Below, one piece after another: positions 48,196-59,825 of a stretch of 64,000 bases of DNA; position 1 is the stretch's first letter; the number at the start of each line of letters is the position of its first letter. The notes beneath the pieces were generated by a model. The model was not told the DNA's origin. It did not search any database and was given only the letters and a program-made list of their open reading frames with translations. Origin of the DNA: Liolophura sinensis (taxonomy: Eukaryota > Mollusca > Polyplacophora > Chitonida > Chitonidae). The stretch is taken from the NCBI RefSeq assembly GCF_032854445.1, contig NC_088297.1:8173375-8237374 (forward strand). Reading direction: 5' to 3'. The translations under genes and the position numbers were made by a program.

Positions 48196-49005
48196 CATCA
48201 GCTCACGTGCATAATAGCCTTATTTGCAAATGTCCACCTTGCACATGCCTGTAATTCGATATGAATATAACCCTGTGTGCAAAAGAACAGTTATTCATTG
48301 GGGAGTAGAAACAAAAAAACTGTAGTAAAGTCATATTGAAGTACAGTAATAGGCCTACGACCGTTATATATTTCAAACTGCACATTTGCAAATTGTATCT
48401 TCAATTTCCTTCCTTCAATGTTTAAATTGGTTAGGTGAGTACTTGGTGATGATCACTTAGATTTGCGGATAATTTGGTCCGCTGGCATGCTATGGCCTCT
48501 GTCAGGACCTGCTAACCGCGTGCTTGGAGCACCCTGATACCGTAGAATATTAATATGTTCAGAATGTGCCGGCAACTGAATTTTGTTCGCTTGGGTGATC
48601 AGACATCAGATATACCTACAGTTGATTAATAACCACTTCCTAAAAAAATAATAATATTTCTTTGTTGTTTTTTTTTGAAACCCCATTAGTGCACCCCGTC
48701 CTCTTTTGGTTCACCTGTAAGTAGGTCATTACAGGTAGAGTAAGTTACGCGACGCAGATACACCGTTGATTAACAGTTATCTAAAAATTTGTGTTTTATT
48801 TATTTATTTATTTGATTGGTGTTTTACGCCGTACTCAAGAAAATTTCACTTATACGACGGCGGACAGCATTATGGTGTGTGGAAACCGGGCAGAGCCCGG
48901 GGGAAACCCACGACCATCCGCAGGTTGCTGCAGACCTTCCCACTTACGGCCGGAGAGGAAATTTATGTTTCAATCTAAACAAATATTCCAGTACAACAAA
49001 ATATG

Positions 49006-49104
<99 letters not shown>

Positions 49105-52100
49105 GGAGAAAGCAAATGTACACAAACGTAATTAAAACACAATGAATATAAAAAAGAACATTTTGCGGCGCTTTCTGCTGATGTCAAATTTCATAATTAT
49201 GGTAATCATAACAGTTAGCATGCACACACGTTACATTTGATTGGTGTTTTACGCCGTACTTACCAATATTTCACTTATACGACGGCGGCCAGCATTATGG
49301 TGGGAGGAAACAGAGCAGAGCCCGGGGGAAACCCACGACCATCCGCAGGTTGCTGCGAAACCTTCACACTTACGGTCGGAGAGGAAGCCAGCATGAGCTG
49401 GACTTGAACTCACAGCGACCGCATTGGTGAGAGGCTTCTGGGGCATTACGCTGCGCTAGCGCGCTAACCGACTTAGCCACGGAGGCCCCAATTACAAACC
49501 ACTATTTGCTGCAGTACAAATTTAGCCCTTATATGTTATAACTTTGCACAATTAAGGATGCAGTATGTTTAGCCCTTACATGTAACATTGCACACTATTT
49601 TCTGCACTTGAAGTTTAGCTGTTACATGTTATAACACTACTGCAGTAGAGATTTATGCTATATGGTTACTTACTGTGGGGTAATTGCGTGATATGTACGT
49701 GAATCTCATTTATAAAGCTCTGAGCACTGTGTGTTGTAGAGAATGCTTGTGCCCCTGTTACACGAAGAAGAGATAGCCGCCAGAATGTACGTGTGGTGTA
49801 GGACAGCTGAGCTTTACCACAGCTTGTCCCAAGGGCAAAGGGTAAGTGCTAGTTTTTTTTGTAAGGAGTGAGTATATTAATGATTTAACCCCAAAGGGGA
49901 AAACATTAAAGGCATGTCTTTTTGTAGATATACATATCTGTTAGTGAAATACAATAGATTTGAAATGCTAAATGATAGACCTTTTTACTTCATACTGTGA
50001 TAAAACAAAGAAAATTATGTACTTCAACTGGCCTTTGTACTGTATATTCGCAAAGAGCGTAAACAAAACGTTCCCGAGGACAACGCTGAACACCAGACAA
50101 TTATATATACATGAATAAAAGCCCTCATTAGTATTCATATGATGTAATTATCTCGTGACAGAAAAGCTTTGACGTCAGTTCTCTGGACAAATTCCAAGGG
50201 GATATCATCCTCAAACGGACTGACGTGGATCTGATCCTTGGGCCATTCTTCCCAAGCAGGGATCTTAGAATCGAAGCGTTCGACGCCGCGAGGAAGTTTT
50301 GGACTCAGGGGTCTGCGAGGCGTGTGAAACGAAAGCTGGTGCCCTTTAGGACACAACACTGGCCAAATGCTATTGTTCACTACAAGATCACCAGAGCGGA
50401 TTTCAGTAAGTCTCTATGACTGATCATCAAAACATGTCGTAGACAGGAATTTTTTTGTGTGTAGAATCTCTGTAGCTTCAAACAAAAATATTTATTTATT
50501 TATTTATTTATTGAAAGTACGGCAGAGTACGACCTTAATGACTCCAATACATTAATAAGGAAAAATATCCTGACATTTCATGTGATGTGTAATTCAATTG
50601 GTTACGGAGCTCTTCTGATTTTCCGGCTGATTAGTGCAATCTGACTGGTCATAATTGCAGAATTTCTGTCTTTATGTTGCTTTTTCCCCCTTGTGATGTT
50701 TAATTGGTCTTGTAGAGCGTAATAAAGTGTTGCCTGTTTCTTACAGCACCCATTACTCTTGACACAATAGCTGAAGCCATCGCCATGTGGGAGAAAGATA
50801 CCTGCATCCGCTTTGTAGAGTCCAACAAGCGCTTCTTCCAGCCCCATGTTAACTTCAGGAAGGGGAGCGGGTAAGTTATATCATTGAGAAAGATTAAAGT
50901 CGACCGTTATACAATTATTATATCATAAAACAGATAACCAGTCTGCAAAAAGTGGATTAATTTCAGTTTATGAATCACTCAATCATACTTGCATGGAATC
51001 AAAAAGCTTGAGTTGTATTAGATTCAAAACTGACACCCAGTGGGTTATTGTTTACAATTGTACCATACATTACGCTTCCTGTCATCACATTGTGTTTATG
51101 CGTATCTATGCAGTTGTTAATCTATGTGAACGTAAGCCCATGGCTTACTGTCAAGAAAACATAAATGAAATACTCGTATTTTTCAAACAAACGCATGAAG
51201 CACATTGAGTATTCTCATTTATTTATTAACTTCTACCCCTTTTAGATGTTCCTCTGCAATTGGCGTCAGCCCGCACGGTCAATTCATCTCCATTGGAGAC
51301 GGATGTGAAAGTGTGAGTATTTATGAGTTGGGATTCAATATGGAATTGAGTGGGAGAAACGGGGGACAGAGAGTGCTATGCCGGTCATTAAAAGATAACC
51401 CGTTTTAGTTCTTTATAAATTTAACTGCTATTGTTATGCTGAATCTTACTGCCGGAGAGGAAGATAGCATTAGATAGACTTGAACCTGACTGTGAGAACA
51501 TGAGCACTAGTCATTAAAATCAACCTTTTTGGTGATTTTTAACACTGTAAGCCGAATGATTAGCTAATATGATTATAATTCTTGCAAAGATGGAAACAGA
51601 GCCTTATCGTAAACTGTAGTGATCGTAGACACAATATTCTCACATTTGTCGGTATTTTGCTACTTTCTGTTCGTACCAATCCACATGTTCTCCAATTCAG
51701 TTGTCGCCTGTCCTCACCTTCTCATGTTTTGTTCTCACCAGTTCACGTGCTCTGCAAAGCTATTCTTACTAGTCAACTTGTTCTCTAGTACTGGTATATT
51801 CACCAATCCTAATTATTCCCCAATCCTGTTCTTAAAAGTTGTCTCGTTGTCTTGTAGATTGGGATCATTTCTCACGAGATCGGACACGCCTTGGGATTCT
51901 ATCATGAGCAGTCTCGCCCTGACAGGGACCGATACGTGGATATCGCCAAAGACAACATTAGATCAGATCCTCTCCAGTTCGCCAAGATCGACTGGGACGC
52001 TGGAATGACACTGGGGATTCCTTATGACTATGCCTCTGTCATGCACTACAGGTCGACGGTAGGTTTTACTTCCTGTGGACTTCACTAATATTTAACATGT

Positions 52101-55100
52101 ATATATGGGGGCAGTCGGGCTTATATCTAGAACACAGACCAGAGCGTCAGGGAAACCAATGTTTTCGGCTAAAATATTAAAAAATTTTACCGAGAAAATA
52201 GGTTCCAAACATGAGTCCCGATTTGCCAAGAGTTCTACGATATGACCTTCCGTTTCTAAAGTATATGATAAGCCGTATATCTTTGCAAACATCATACGTT
52301 TCAATGTTATTGGATATTTATTTTATTTAATTAATGAAATAGAAAATTAACAGCAGTCAGTAATATGGCATACTTTATATAAATAAATAATAAATAAATA
52401 AATAAATAAATAAACTTAAAGTGGACCAGTTTTGAAATATGAGCCCTGCTGTACTGTAAATTCTTAACACGCTTCACCGAGAAGACAAATTTATACGGCA
52501 ATATGTAAATATTTTCCCAATATTTTGATCCACACAGCAATTGAGCATTGACGCCTTCAAACCGGTCCTCGTGGCCAAAGATACCGATATGCAGCAAGTC
52601 ATGGGCCAGCGAGAAGGGCCCTCCTTTTTGGATGTGAAATTGGCCAACAGGAACTATTGCTCCCGTAAGTTCAACACGTTTTAAGAATTGTTCATGACGT
52701 GTGGGGCTTTTTTTCTCGAATAGTAGTACCCTATTATCATATGTGATACATCTTTGAATGTGATACATCTTTGAATGTGTACAAAGGGAGATAAAAATTT
52801 TATCTAAAGTTATCTTCCCGTGTGAAGACAAATCTGCAGAACCACTTTTCAACGCTGCACGGCACGAATTTTGTTCATTTTGTCTTCAGTGTGAAGACTA
52901 ATGAAAGATATTTTGTTTTCCGTGTGTGTGTGGGGGGGGGGGGGGGTGACGGTGCGAGGGGGGTGAGTTGTACACAAAGAGAGAAAGCAATAAAACGTGT
53001 TCTCGTCCGAAAAAACAGTAACGTATAACTTGTCCTTTGAATAGACCACTAAACATGTTTCAACGAAAGCAAACATATGTCTGGAGTGCCTGAATTATCC
53101 AATGCGTTTTGCTTGACTGTCCAGGTTCATGTTCGTCTACTACATTAGAGTGGGACGAGTGTAAAAACGGTGGCTACAGAAACCCCAACGACTGCAATTC
53201 CTGCGTCTGCCCCCGGGGACTGGCCCCACCCAGGTGCGAGGCTCCTAGCAAGGGCATCAACGGTAAGCAGAAACGTCATATGAATCATCCTTCTATTGCA
53301 ATATACTAGATAAAAGCGCGGTGGAAATCCGTTCTGCAACAACGAGGACATTACATGCACTCTAAGGATTCCTTCGTCGTCACATGACTTAAAAATTAAG
53401 TGCGACGTTAAGCTCTAAGCACTCACTCACTGACTCTATTGCATTAGCCGCTGATCATATAGATGTGAGGCACAGAGGGGCATATTGGATCTGTGAACAA
53501 AACCACTATCACTGTCATGGCCGAATCATGGTCCATCATTCGGAAATTTGTTTGAAATTGCTCCAGTTATCTCCCTTCATCGGACTTAAATCCGAGTTGT
53601 CCTTGGAATAGACAAATTTTTCTTGTACAACAACTTACAGCTCATAGTAAATATTTCTCTCTCTATCTCTCTTTAGCGGATTGTGGCCAACAGATTCTAA
53701 TGGCTACCCAGAGCGAGCAAATTCTCACTTCTCCAGGATATAACAAGATTTCTGGTTTTAATCCCGAAGCTTTCTGTCCATGGATGATTAAGGCAAGTAA
53801 CACTCTGTTCAGCCATCATTATCTTCCATTCTCAATTGACCTCTTCAATAACTCAATAAGTTTAGTATATCATTTGGTACACTGTATAAGTTTGATTAAA
53901 TTACCTAAAATAAACGGACATCTATACATGTACGTACAGGGAGTAGTTAATTTAAGACAAACCAGATGAAGTATTCTTTCGTCTACAGATACATTTGGCT
54001 GGTAACTGGTATGGAAATGAACAATAAGCACATTAATCTTCCTTTCTTAACTTCGATTTCATCATGTAATTTTACACACTTACAGGCGTCCACTCCGGGC
54101 AAAAGGGTTCGTCTGCAATTCACAGGGAAGTTTTACTTCACCGAAGATCCTGTCGTGTGTGAAGATTACGCCGAGGTCCGCTACAAAGACATATCCCGGC
54201 CAGGCCCAAGGTGAGGCTAACGAATAATTTATTAGCATCTATCAGAGAGTATTTCTGATCGTGTTAATTCGTAAATGGCTTTAAATACCGTTATCGTTTT
54301 TTCACAGCACACTGTATGAAATATTGGGGTATCTTGCAAAGCAGAAATATATAACTCTTTATTTGTGCTTTTCTGTACGATTCGTGAGCAATTAAATACT
54401 TATTTTTAACGGACTACTACGCGGGAAGGCTGTACGTGGGAAGGTCTTCCAGCAACCTGCGGATGGTCGTGGGTTTCCCCCGGGCTGTGAACGGGTTCCT
54501 CCCATCATAATGCTGGCCGCCGTTGTATAAGTGAAATATTCTTGAGTACGGCGTAAAACACCAATCAAATAAATAAATAAATAAATAAATAAATATTTAA
54601 ATTGTTTTCTTAGATTCTGCGCAGAAACTGTTCCTGAGAGGGTCTTCCGGTCTCACGGGTCGGAAATGCTTGTGTTTGCACACTCACTCTTTGTTCATTG
54701 GTGGCAAGGTTTTCAAGCTATATACGCTGAAGGTAAGTTATTTGCTGAGGGTTTTGTGCTAGATGAAAATATTCAAATTGAAAATATCAATATCAGTTCC
54801 AATCACTCCAATCACTCCAATCTTAAACTTGATAAAATATGCAGTATCTATGCTATGTGGGTGTAAAGTTGATCGGAATTCATAGATGACGTTGTAACTT
54901 ACGTTTTGAAATGGCCAATTTGATCAGACTGGTGTTGTTGCAAATTATATTTTGAAATGGCTAACTTAAAGGCACTGATGTTGTTACAAATTTCCTCCTG
55001 AACTGCTATGTTTTTCTTATAAATGCTGTTGGAAATTTCGTTCTGAATACTTTTAAAACTAAAAGCGTTACCTTTAACACAGTAAAGATCACGAAGAGTG

Positions 55101-57931
55101 CACTTCTAAGGGTTACATGTACCTGATGAGTGTTTATTAAGAGTTAATCTTTCAACACTCTTTAAAGGTGTTCATTTTCCAACTCCACGGAAAATATTCT
55201 ATTTTTTAAAACTCTGTTTTAAGTGTTGGTTTGAGATGTTAATTAACCAGCTTTTAATAGAATTGGAATGTAAACACGCTGGTGAGTGTTAAAACATAAC
55301 TTTGTTATAAAGTGCATAAAGTGCAGTCACTCCACGTGATCTTAACAGTGTTAAATGTAACACTGGTTTGAAGAATGAAATGTGCAACTGGTACTAACTC
55401 TTATTGTTGGAAATTGCCTTCAAAATCGGCTAACTAGAAATCATGACTTTTCCTGTAAGTTTCCATCTGAAATGACTCACTGGAACTCTGAGATAACGTT
55501 CCAAATTTCCCCCTAAAATGGCTAACCTACATGTGGATATTTTCCGTTGTACAGAGAACTGTGGGCGCTGCTCGGCTGACGCCAGTAATGACGAGCCCAC
55601 GTGTCTGAAGACAGTGAAATATGATTGTTCCCCCGAGAACGTGTGTGTCCACAAAGGCTGCCCACCGTAAGTCATACGTTCACACTACATTTTGTCACCT
55701 TCAAAGGACGTTTTAAATTGCCTTTATTGGTATCTCTGTTTGTGTTATGGTCAGTGCAGTGAACAATAGTAATGCGTGATAGGAATTACCGAGATTTGAT
55801 GATGGTCCCTTTGGCGAACGTGTTCCAATCCACTGGAAGCTGCTCTCTCATTTCTTACCTTGTACAACTGTTGTTTCTTTATAATTAAAATAAGTTCTTA
55901 ATTTACTTTTTTATTTCATTCGCATCTTCTTGGTACAACTTACCCCACATATGGATGTCTTTTGTGGGATGTCCACAGCATCCGTAGAACTGGCATAACC
56001 CGTTAGCTTAATCCCGCTATTTCTTTCTTCTAGACCACGAAAAAATTACTGTTATCGAGACGAGGAGTACTGCTGCAGTGGGGTTCTTGTGGGCAACCGG
56101 TGTACAGGTAAATAAAAGCACACACCTGTACAATTGCCCCAATGTTCTGTATAATATTTCAAATAGCTGTCAACCAAAATGGATGTTCCCAGTCAATAAT
56201 CGCGAATTGAATTGTCTAATCAACGTTCAACACAAACTCACTAAAGTATATAAAGAAATCCTAGTGATAACCCGTCCTAGAGTATCAGCACAACATTCGG
56301 TTTCTGGACTGCGCTAGAACCTAACTATTAGGCTTTTCGTAAAACTAAATGTAACCTTAAATTACATCTGTAGTCAGTTGACTATATTATACGTTTTAAC
56401 AATGTTGTGTACTTTTTTTCCAAAAGCACCGAAAACAACCACTACAACAACGACGACGACGCCTAAACCAACAACTACGACGACGACGCCTAAGCCAACA
56501 ACAACTACAACAACAACGACGCCTAAACCAACAACAACACGGGAACCAACAAAAATGCGGGATCCTTCTGGTACCTGGTCTTCCTGGAGTACATGGTCGT
56601 CATGTTCCGCCACGTGCGGAAAGTGCGGTCAAAGATCACGCATGAGGACCTGTCCTGTCTCACCTTGCAGGTAAATATACCCGGTTCGATCAAGTTTTAT
56701 AGTTTTTTTTTCAAAACCAATTACCCCGATCGCGCTGTTCCAGAGGCTTGGTAGTAAGGAAGCTGTCATTCGTAGATCCTCCATCCTCGCTTGTTTTTGA
56801 ACACTAGCTTGAACTAAACATCATTTTCGTTGTCTAATGGTCTTTTATTGTTCAAACGCGGATAAAATGTACTACAAACATTTGCTTGGCAAAACATGTT
56901 TATAGTCCATGTGAGCGTAACTTTGAATGTCGCCGGTTAAAGTCCTTATTTGGCAAAATCAAGGTCACCTAACTGTTATTGGTTGTCTACTTTGGTTCAG
57001 CCGGCGGTTTTCATGCGTGAATTTTTCACATCGAATAAAAGCAGCAGAATATTGTTTTTCCTTTTAATTATATTTTCGTCATTTACTCCTTTATCCGTAA
57101 ACGCATCGATTAGTTATCCTGAAAAAAATAAACAAAAGAGAAAGAAGAATTAGTCCCAGTAATGAACATGGCGCTGTGATAATGTTTCTTTCTTTTCGTA
57201 TTTCAGCGGGCCCTCCATAGAGACGGAGGTGTGCGGTTCCGGTCTCTGTCCTACAGGCCCAGTCATGAGATCATACACGTGCGAAAAGACGTTGGAGAAC
57301 TGCGACATGGGATGGTTCATTCGAGTCAAAAAGAACTGTAAAAAGTAGGTCCCTAATTGCATTATCAGACCGGCGGTGATTGGTAAAATGTCTTTGCCTT
57401 TAAACTCGCGTAGAACGCGATATGCCAAATAGCAAGTTCTATTTAGTATCAGTGCGCATGTGCTCATCGGGTTACACGTGGGATAAACCAAAGTATCTGC
57501 TACCACATTACAGGCTTCAACGACATGCCATAATTCTTAAACCACAGTTCTACTGTTATATGTGTATTTTCTGTTCGAATGAAAGGAATGTTTTAGGCGC
57601 CACAAAGATTTACATCTGTAGAGCAAACTCTACTCTGATGAATACATATTAGCCTCACGGGTTTGTTTGTCTCGCTCAGCGAATAAATCCCGTTCATGCG
57701 CACTCCACACAGTCATGTCGTTTATGAGAAACAACATCATAAATCGTGATGGTTATATTATCAGTGGATGAGTTTTGACAAAAAAACAAAAAACAAGAAA
57801 AAAAACAAAAACAAGTATATATCAAATCTCTAATAACTTTCACTTTTTGTTTCAGAACGGCTATCTGCACAGTGATGGAAGACAGTCCCGCTTGTTGTCG
57901 TGGTAACCCTGTCTTGGGACGATGCATATAG
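46751..57931 (+). CDS. Gene B: astacin-EGF-CUB-TSP1 metalloprotease (16 coding exons)
   Basis: Secreted zinc metalloprotease of 753 residues. CDS exons: 46751..47005, 49740..49841, 50162..50405, 50747..50870, 51246..51312, 51858..52058, 52538..52664, 53125..53262, 53677..53792, 54086..54210, 54614..54732, 55555..55666, 56034..56107, 56427..56670, 57207..57344, 57856..57931. The total is 2262 bp, in frame throughout. Domains: signal peptide 1-27; propeptide with KFQGD (Asp133) and RRVKRK near 172-177; catalytic domain with [18 protein letters not shown] at 270-287 and Met-turn VMHY (Met326, Tyr328); EGF about 374-420; CUB about 420-539; Cys-rich module about 540-602; Thr-rich linker; TSP1 about 647-700; Cys-rich tail. 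The astacin-EGF-CUB-TSP1 order is that of nematode NAS-33 to NAS-38 type enzymes (hatching, cuticle collagen processing, moulting). The role here is unknown but extracellular. Start: first in-frame ATG in good context (CACTATGG). Confidence 0.93.
48136..48191. repeat. (AT)n microsatellite
   Basis: About 56 bp of pure TA in the first intron of gene B. Confidence 0.95.
48794..48960 (-). repeat. SINE family 1 copy, 3' part
   Basis: GATTGGTGTTTTACGCCGTA to CTTACGGCCGGAGAGG, in the first intron of gene B and in the same orientation as the copy at 49234. Confidence 0.75.
49009..49105. repeat. (AT)n microsatellite
   Basis: About 95 bp of AT with two single interruptions, between two family 1 SINEs. 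Confidence 0.93.
49234..49487 (-). repeat. SINE family 1, full-length copy
   Basis: Tail at left (GATTGGTGTTTTACGCCGTA), head at right (AACCGACTTAGCCACGGAGG). It lies in the first intron of gene B. Confidence 0.8.
49740..49841 (+). CDS. Gene B exon 2: propeptide
   Basis: 34 codons, phase 0/0, reading [16 protein letters not shown]. Acceptor TTGTAG, donor GTAAGT. It is the counterpart of gene A exon 3. Confidence 0.85.
50162..50405 (+). CDS. Gene B exon 3: FxGD switch, convertase site
   Basis: 81 codons plus one base. [11 protein letters not shown] holds the aspartate switch; ARRVKRK is the likely activation site; the catalytic domain begins near [11 protein letters not shown]. Confidence 0.9.
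50747..50870 (+). CDS. Gene B exon 4: catalytic N-lobe
   Basis: Encodes [19 protein letters not shown] then HVNFRKGSG. One uninterrupted exon where gene A has two exons and a 96-bp intron. Confidence 0.92.
51246..51312 (+). CDS. Gene B exon 5: catalytic domain (GCSSAIG)
   Basis: 67 bp; [20 protein letters not shown]. The phase joins exactly to both neighbours. Confidence 0.92.
51858..52058 (+). CDS. Gene B exon 6: zinc site and Met-turn
   Basis: 67 codons, phase 0/0. [18 protein letters not shown] carries the zinc ligands and catalytic Glu; ASVMHY is the Met-turn. Confidence 0.96.
52538..52664 (+). CDS. Gene B exon 7: C-terminal lobe of astacin domain
   Basis: 127 bp; [20 protein letters not shown] followed by NYCS, the last Cys of the catalytic domain. 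Confidence 0.93.
53125..53262 (+). CDS. Gene B exon 8: EGF-like module
   Basis: Reads [20 protein letters not shown] then PRGLAPPRC, with six Cys in EGF spacing. Phase 2 in and phase 1 out. Closely matches gene A exon 10. Confidence 0.92.
53325..53440 (+). repeat. SINE family 2 tail fragment
   Basis: Contains TCCTTCGTCGTCACATGACT and GCGACGTTAAGCTCTAAGCA, the plus-orientation tail, inside the EGF-CUB intron of gene B. Confidence 0.6.
53677..53792 (+). CDS. Gene B exon 9: CUB domain, first part (GC donor)
   Basis: Starts DCGQQI, typical of a CUB domain after EGF, and ends FCPWMIK. The donor is GCAAGT (53793), a GC-AG intron; no GT donor nearby keeps the frame. Confidence 0.88.
54086..54210 (+). 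CDS. Gene B exon 10: CUB domain, middle
   Basis: Reads [15 protein letters not shown] then [11 protein letters not shown], the conserved CUB beta-strands and second Cys pair region. Confidence 0.9.
54425..54595 (+). repeat. SINE family 1 copy, 3' part
   Basis: GTACGTGGGAAGGTCTTCCA to a long (AAAT) tail, in the CUB intron just before gene B exon 11. Confidence 0.75.
54614..54732 (+). CDS. Gene B exon 11: CUB domain, end
   Basis: Reads [20 protein letters not shown] and ends GFQAIYAE, the usual GF-x-A-x-Y closing strand of a CUB fold. Confidence 0.9.
55073..55354. mobile_element. Possible second palindromic MITE
   Basis: Left end TTTAACACAGTAAAGATCACG and the reverse complement of the right end, TTTAACACTGTTAAGATCACG, are near-identical terminal inverted repeats about 280 bp apart. 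AT-rich, no open frame; in an intron of gene B. Confidence 0.5.
55555..55666 (+). CDS. Gene B exon 12: Cys-rich module, part 1
   Basis: Encodes [17 protein letters not shown] followed by four further Cys. I recognise no named domain. Acceptor TACAG, donor GTAAGT, phase correct on both sides. Confidence 0.8.
56034..56107 (+). CDS. Gene B exon 13: Cys-rich module, part 2
   Basis: 24 codons, [20 protein letters not shown] then RCT. It adds four Cys, including an adjacent pair, to the previous exon. Confidence 0.8.
56427..56670 (+). CDS. Gene B exon 14: Thr-rich linker and TSP1 start
   Basis: The first ~45 codons are almost all Thr with PKP interruptions, a likely O-glycosylated stalk encoded by an ACN-rich repeat. 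Then [17 protein letters not shown] and QRSRMRTC, the WxxWxxW and RxRxC layers of a thrombospondin type-1 repeat. Confidence 0.92.
57207..57344 (+). CDS. Gene B exon 15: TSP1 end and Cys-rich tail
   Basis: Completes TSP1 ([10 protein letters not shown]), then continues [18 protein letters not shown], outside the usual TSP1 length. Acceptor TTTCAG. Confidence 0.85.
57856..57931 (+). CDS. Gene B exon 16: C-terminal Cys tail and stop
   Basis: 25 codons ending [12 protein letters not shown] and TAG. Acceptor TTGTTTCAG, phase correct. Its Cys pair resembles that of exon 13 (CCSG..GNRC versus CCRG..LGRC). Confidence 0.85.
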
Positions 57932-58474
57932 TGCGCCGGCTAACTAAACATTGCACGAGGAAATGTTTTGAAGGCGTTACGTGGAGTGTCAACGGGTATG
58001 CAACGAAGCCTATCTCCAGCAAAACTGATATTGAGGCAATTCTGGGGACCAGATATTTACTTACAAACGTGTACATGTAATCGTTTTGTTAAGCTTTGGT
58101 GTTATGTAGCGAATTAGAGTGTATGTATGCAGTCGGAAAATGTTATGAGATGTCTGCGATCGATCAGCAACAAGACGATGTTATTTTTAACAGTGCTTTT
58201 TTTTTGTTGAATTAGGTAGAGTACACTCTAAAACATTATTCTGCTACATTTAACAAAGTTCATGTTGTGTGTGTGGTGCTGGTATAGACTATGTTACTGC
58301 AATGTAATACTATGTTATGCGAAACCTCTGGCACCAAAAGAAGTATTCTTTTGAAATAACAGAACAAGCCTAATCAAATACAGTATAATAGTTTGTAGCT
58401 ATAGAATGATCTATTCTGTCATTACGCAGAAAACATAGTATATAGTATATTAGTGGTCTGTCAGCAGCCAGGAT

Positions 58475-58740
58475 GGGGGCCTGCGTGGCTCAGTTGGTTA
58501 GCGCGCTAGCGCAGCGTAATGACCCAGGAGTCTCTCACCATTGCGGTCGCTGTGAGTTCAAGTCCAGCTCATGCTGGCTTCCTCTCCGGCCGTATGTGGG
58601 ACGGTCTTCCAGAAACCTGCGGATGGTCGTAGGTTTCCCCGGGATCTGTCCGTTTTCCTTCCACCTTAATGCTGGCCGCCGTCGTATAATCGAAATATTC
58701 AGAAGTACGACATAAAACATCAATCAAATAAATAAATAGC
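58475..58740 (+). repeat. SINE family 1, full-length copy downstream of gene B
   Basis: Head CGTGGCTCAGTTGGTTAGCG, hairpin body, tail ending AATCAAATAAATAAATAG. Its tail contains the first canonical AATAAA after the gene B stop codon. Confidence 0.8.
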
Positions 58741-58789
58741 ATATTATTTTAGGGTACATTATTTTTAGAGTATATTATATTTGGAGTAT

Positions 58790-58940
58790 AGGTCTACCAG
58801 CAACCTGCGGATGGTCGTGGGTTTCCCCCGGGCCTTGCCCGGTTTCCTCCAACCATAATGCTGGCTGCCGTCGTATAAGTCAAATATTCTTGAGTACGGC
58901 GTAAAACACCAATCAAATAAATAAATAAATAAATAAATAA
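58790..58940 (+). repeat. SINE family 1 copy, 3' part
   Basis: GTCTACCAGCAACCTGCGG to (AAAT)n, 50 bp after the full copy at 58475. Confidence 0.75.
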
Positions 58941-59825
58941 ATTGATATTTAGAGTATATTATTTTTAGAGTATATTAGTTTTAGAGTGCATTACGAACTG
59001 TCATCATTTTAGTTAGTTTGAAGCTACCAATATGGGTTGCAAGAAATCACAGAAATGCTAATCCTCAGCATCAAATTTTAAGGTTACTTGTTTCACGGGT
59101 CGTTGATGTGTTGGACTTTCGGTTTCTTACAGAGAGAGAAAGCGAAAATTAGCAAATGTACATAACTTGATTCTATGAATTTCCCAGATCTCCCATTCTA
59201 GTCATATGCGGAAAATGTGTACCAAGTGCACAGAGGGTAAAACTCAGCTTAAAGCCAAATAGTGTGCGTAGAAGAAACGGTACGCATGTACTGAATATTC
59301 CAGGGTACTAGATGCAAGGGTCATTTGTTGACATTGCGTAGCGTCTTGAAGATGTAAGAATGACGTAGCCATGGCACCATTCAGTATGACGTAAATGTGA
59401 CGTGTCATGACAATATCCTGTTATCATTTATGAGTCGTTCACATATGTATACAACAGTCTACTTCTGATGGACTTTAAGTTAATTTATGAAACGTATAAA
59501 GACATATTTGTGTGATAAATACTTCACGCTGCCCTCTGTGATGATTCGTATACTTTATTTATTTTGATATATTAACAGATAACTGTCTAGATATCGTGGT
59601 TTCTAAATAAATGCAAATCTATAAACAATGAAATTACTTTGTGTGATTTAATGGTCTTCGGAATTTAAGCTTTGCATTTTTGCAGGGAAATGTCAACTCG
59701 CGGTATTTAAATGTTAGCCATGTTACCCGTCCCAATGACAAACGTTAAAATATAAAAGACTAAAGCATGGAATACGACGAGAAACATCAGGGTAGTGACG
59801 ACATTGTTATAAACATATTTACTAG

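Noticed and set aside
48975-49187. Open frames over AT microsatellites (YIYIYI)
   Set aside because: Simple-repeat artefacts.
56374-56613. Minus-strand Val/Gly-rich frame
   Set aside because: Antisense shadow of the Thr-rich linker of gene B exon 14.
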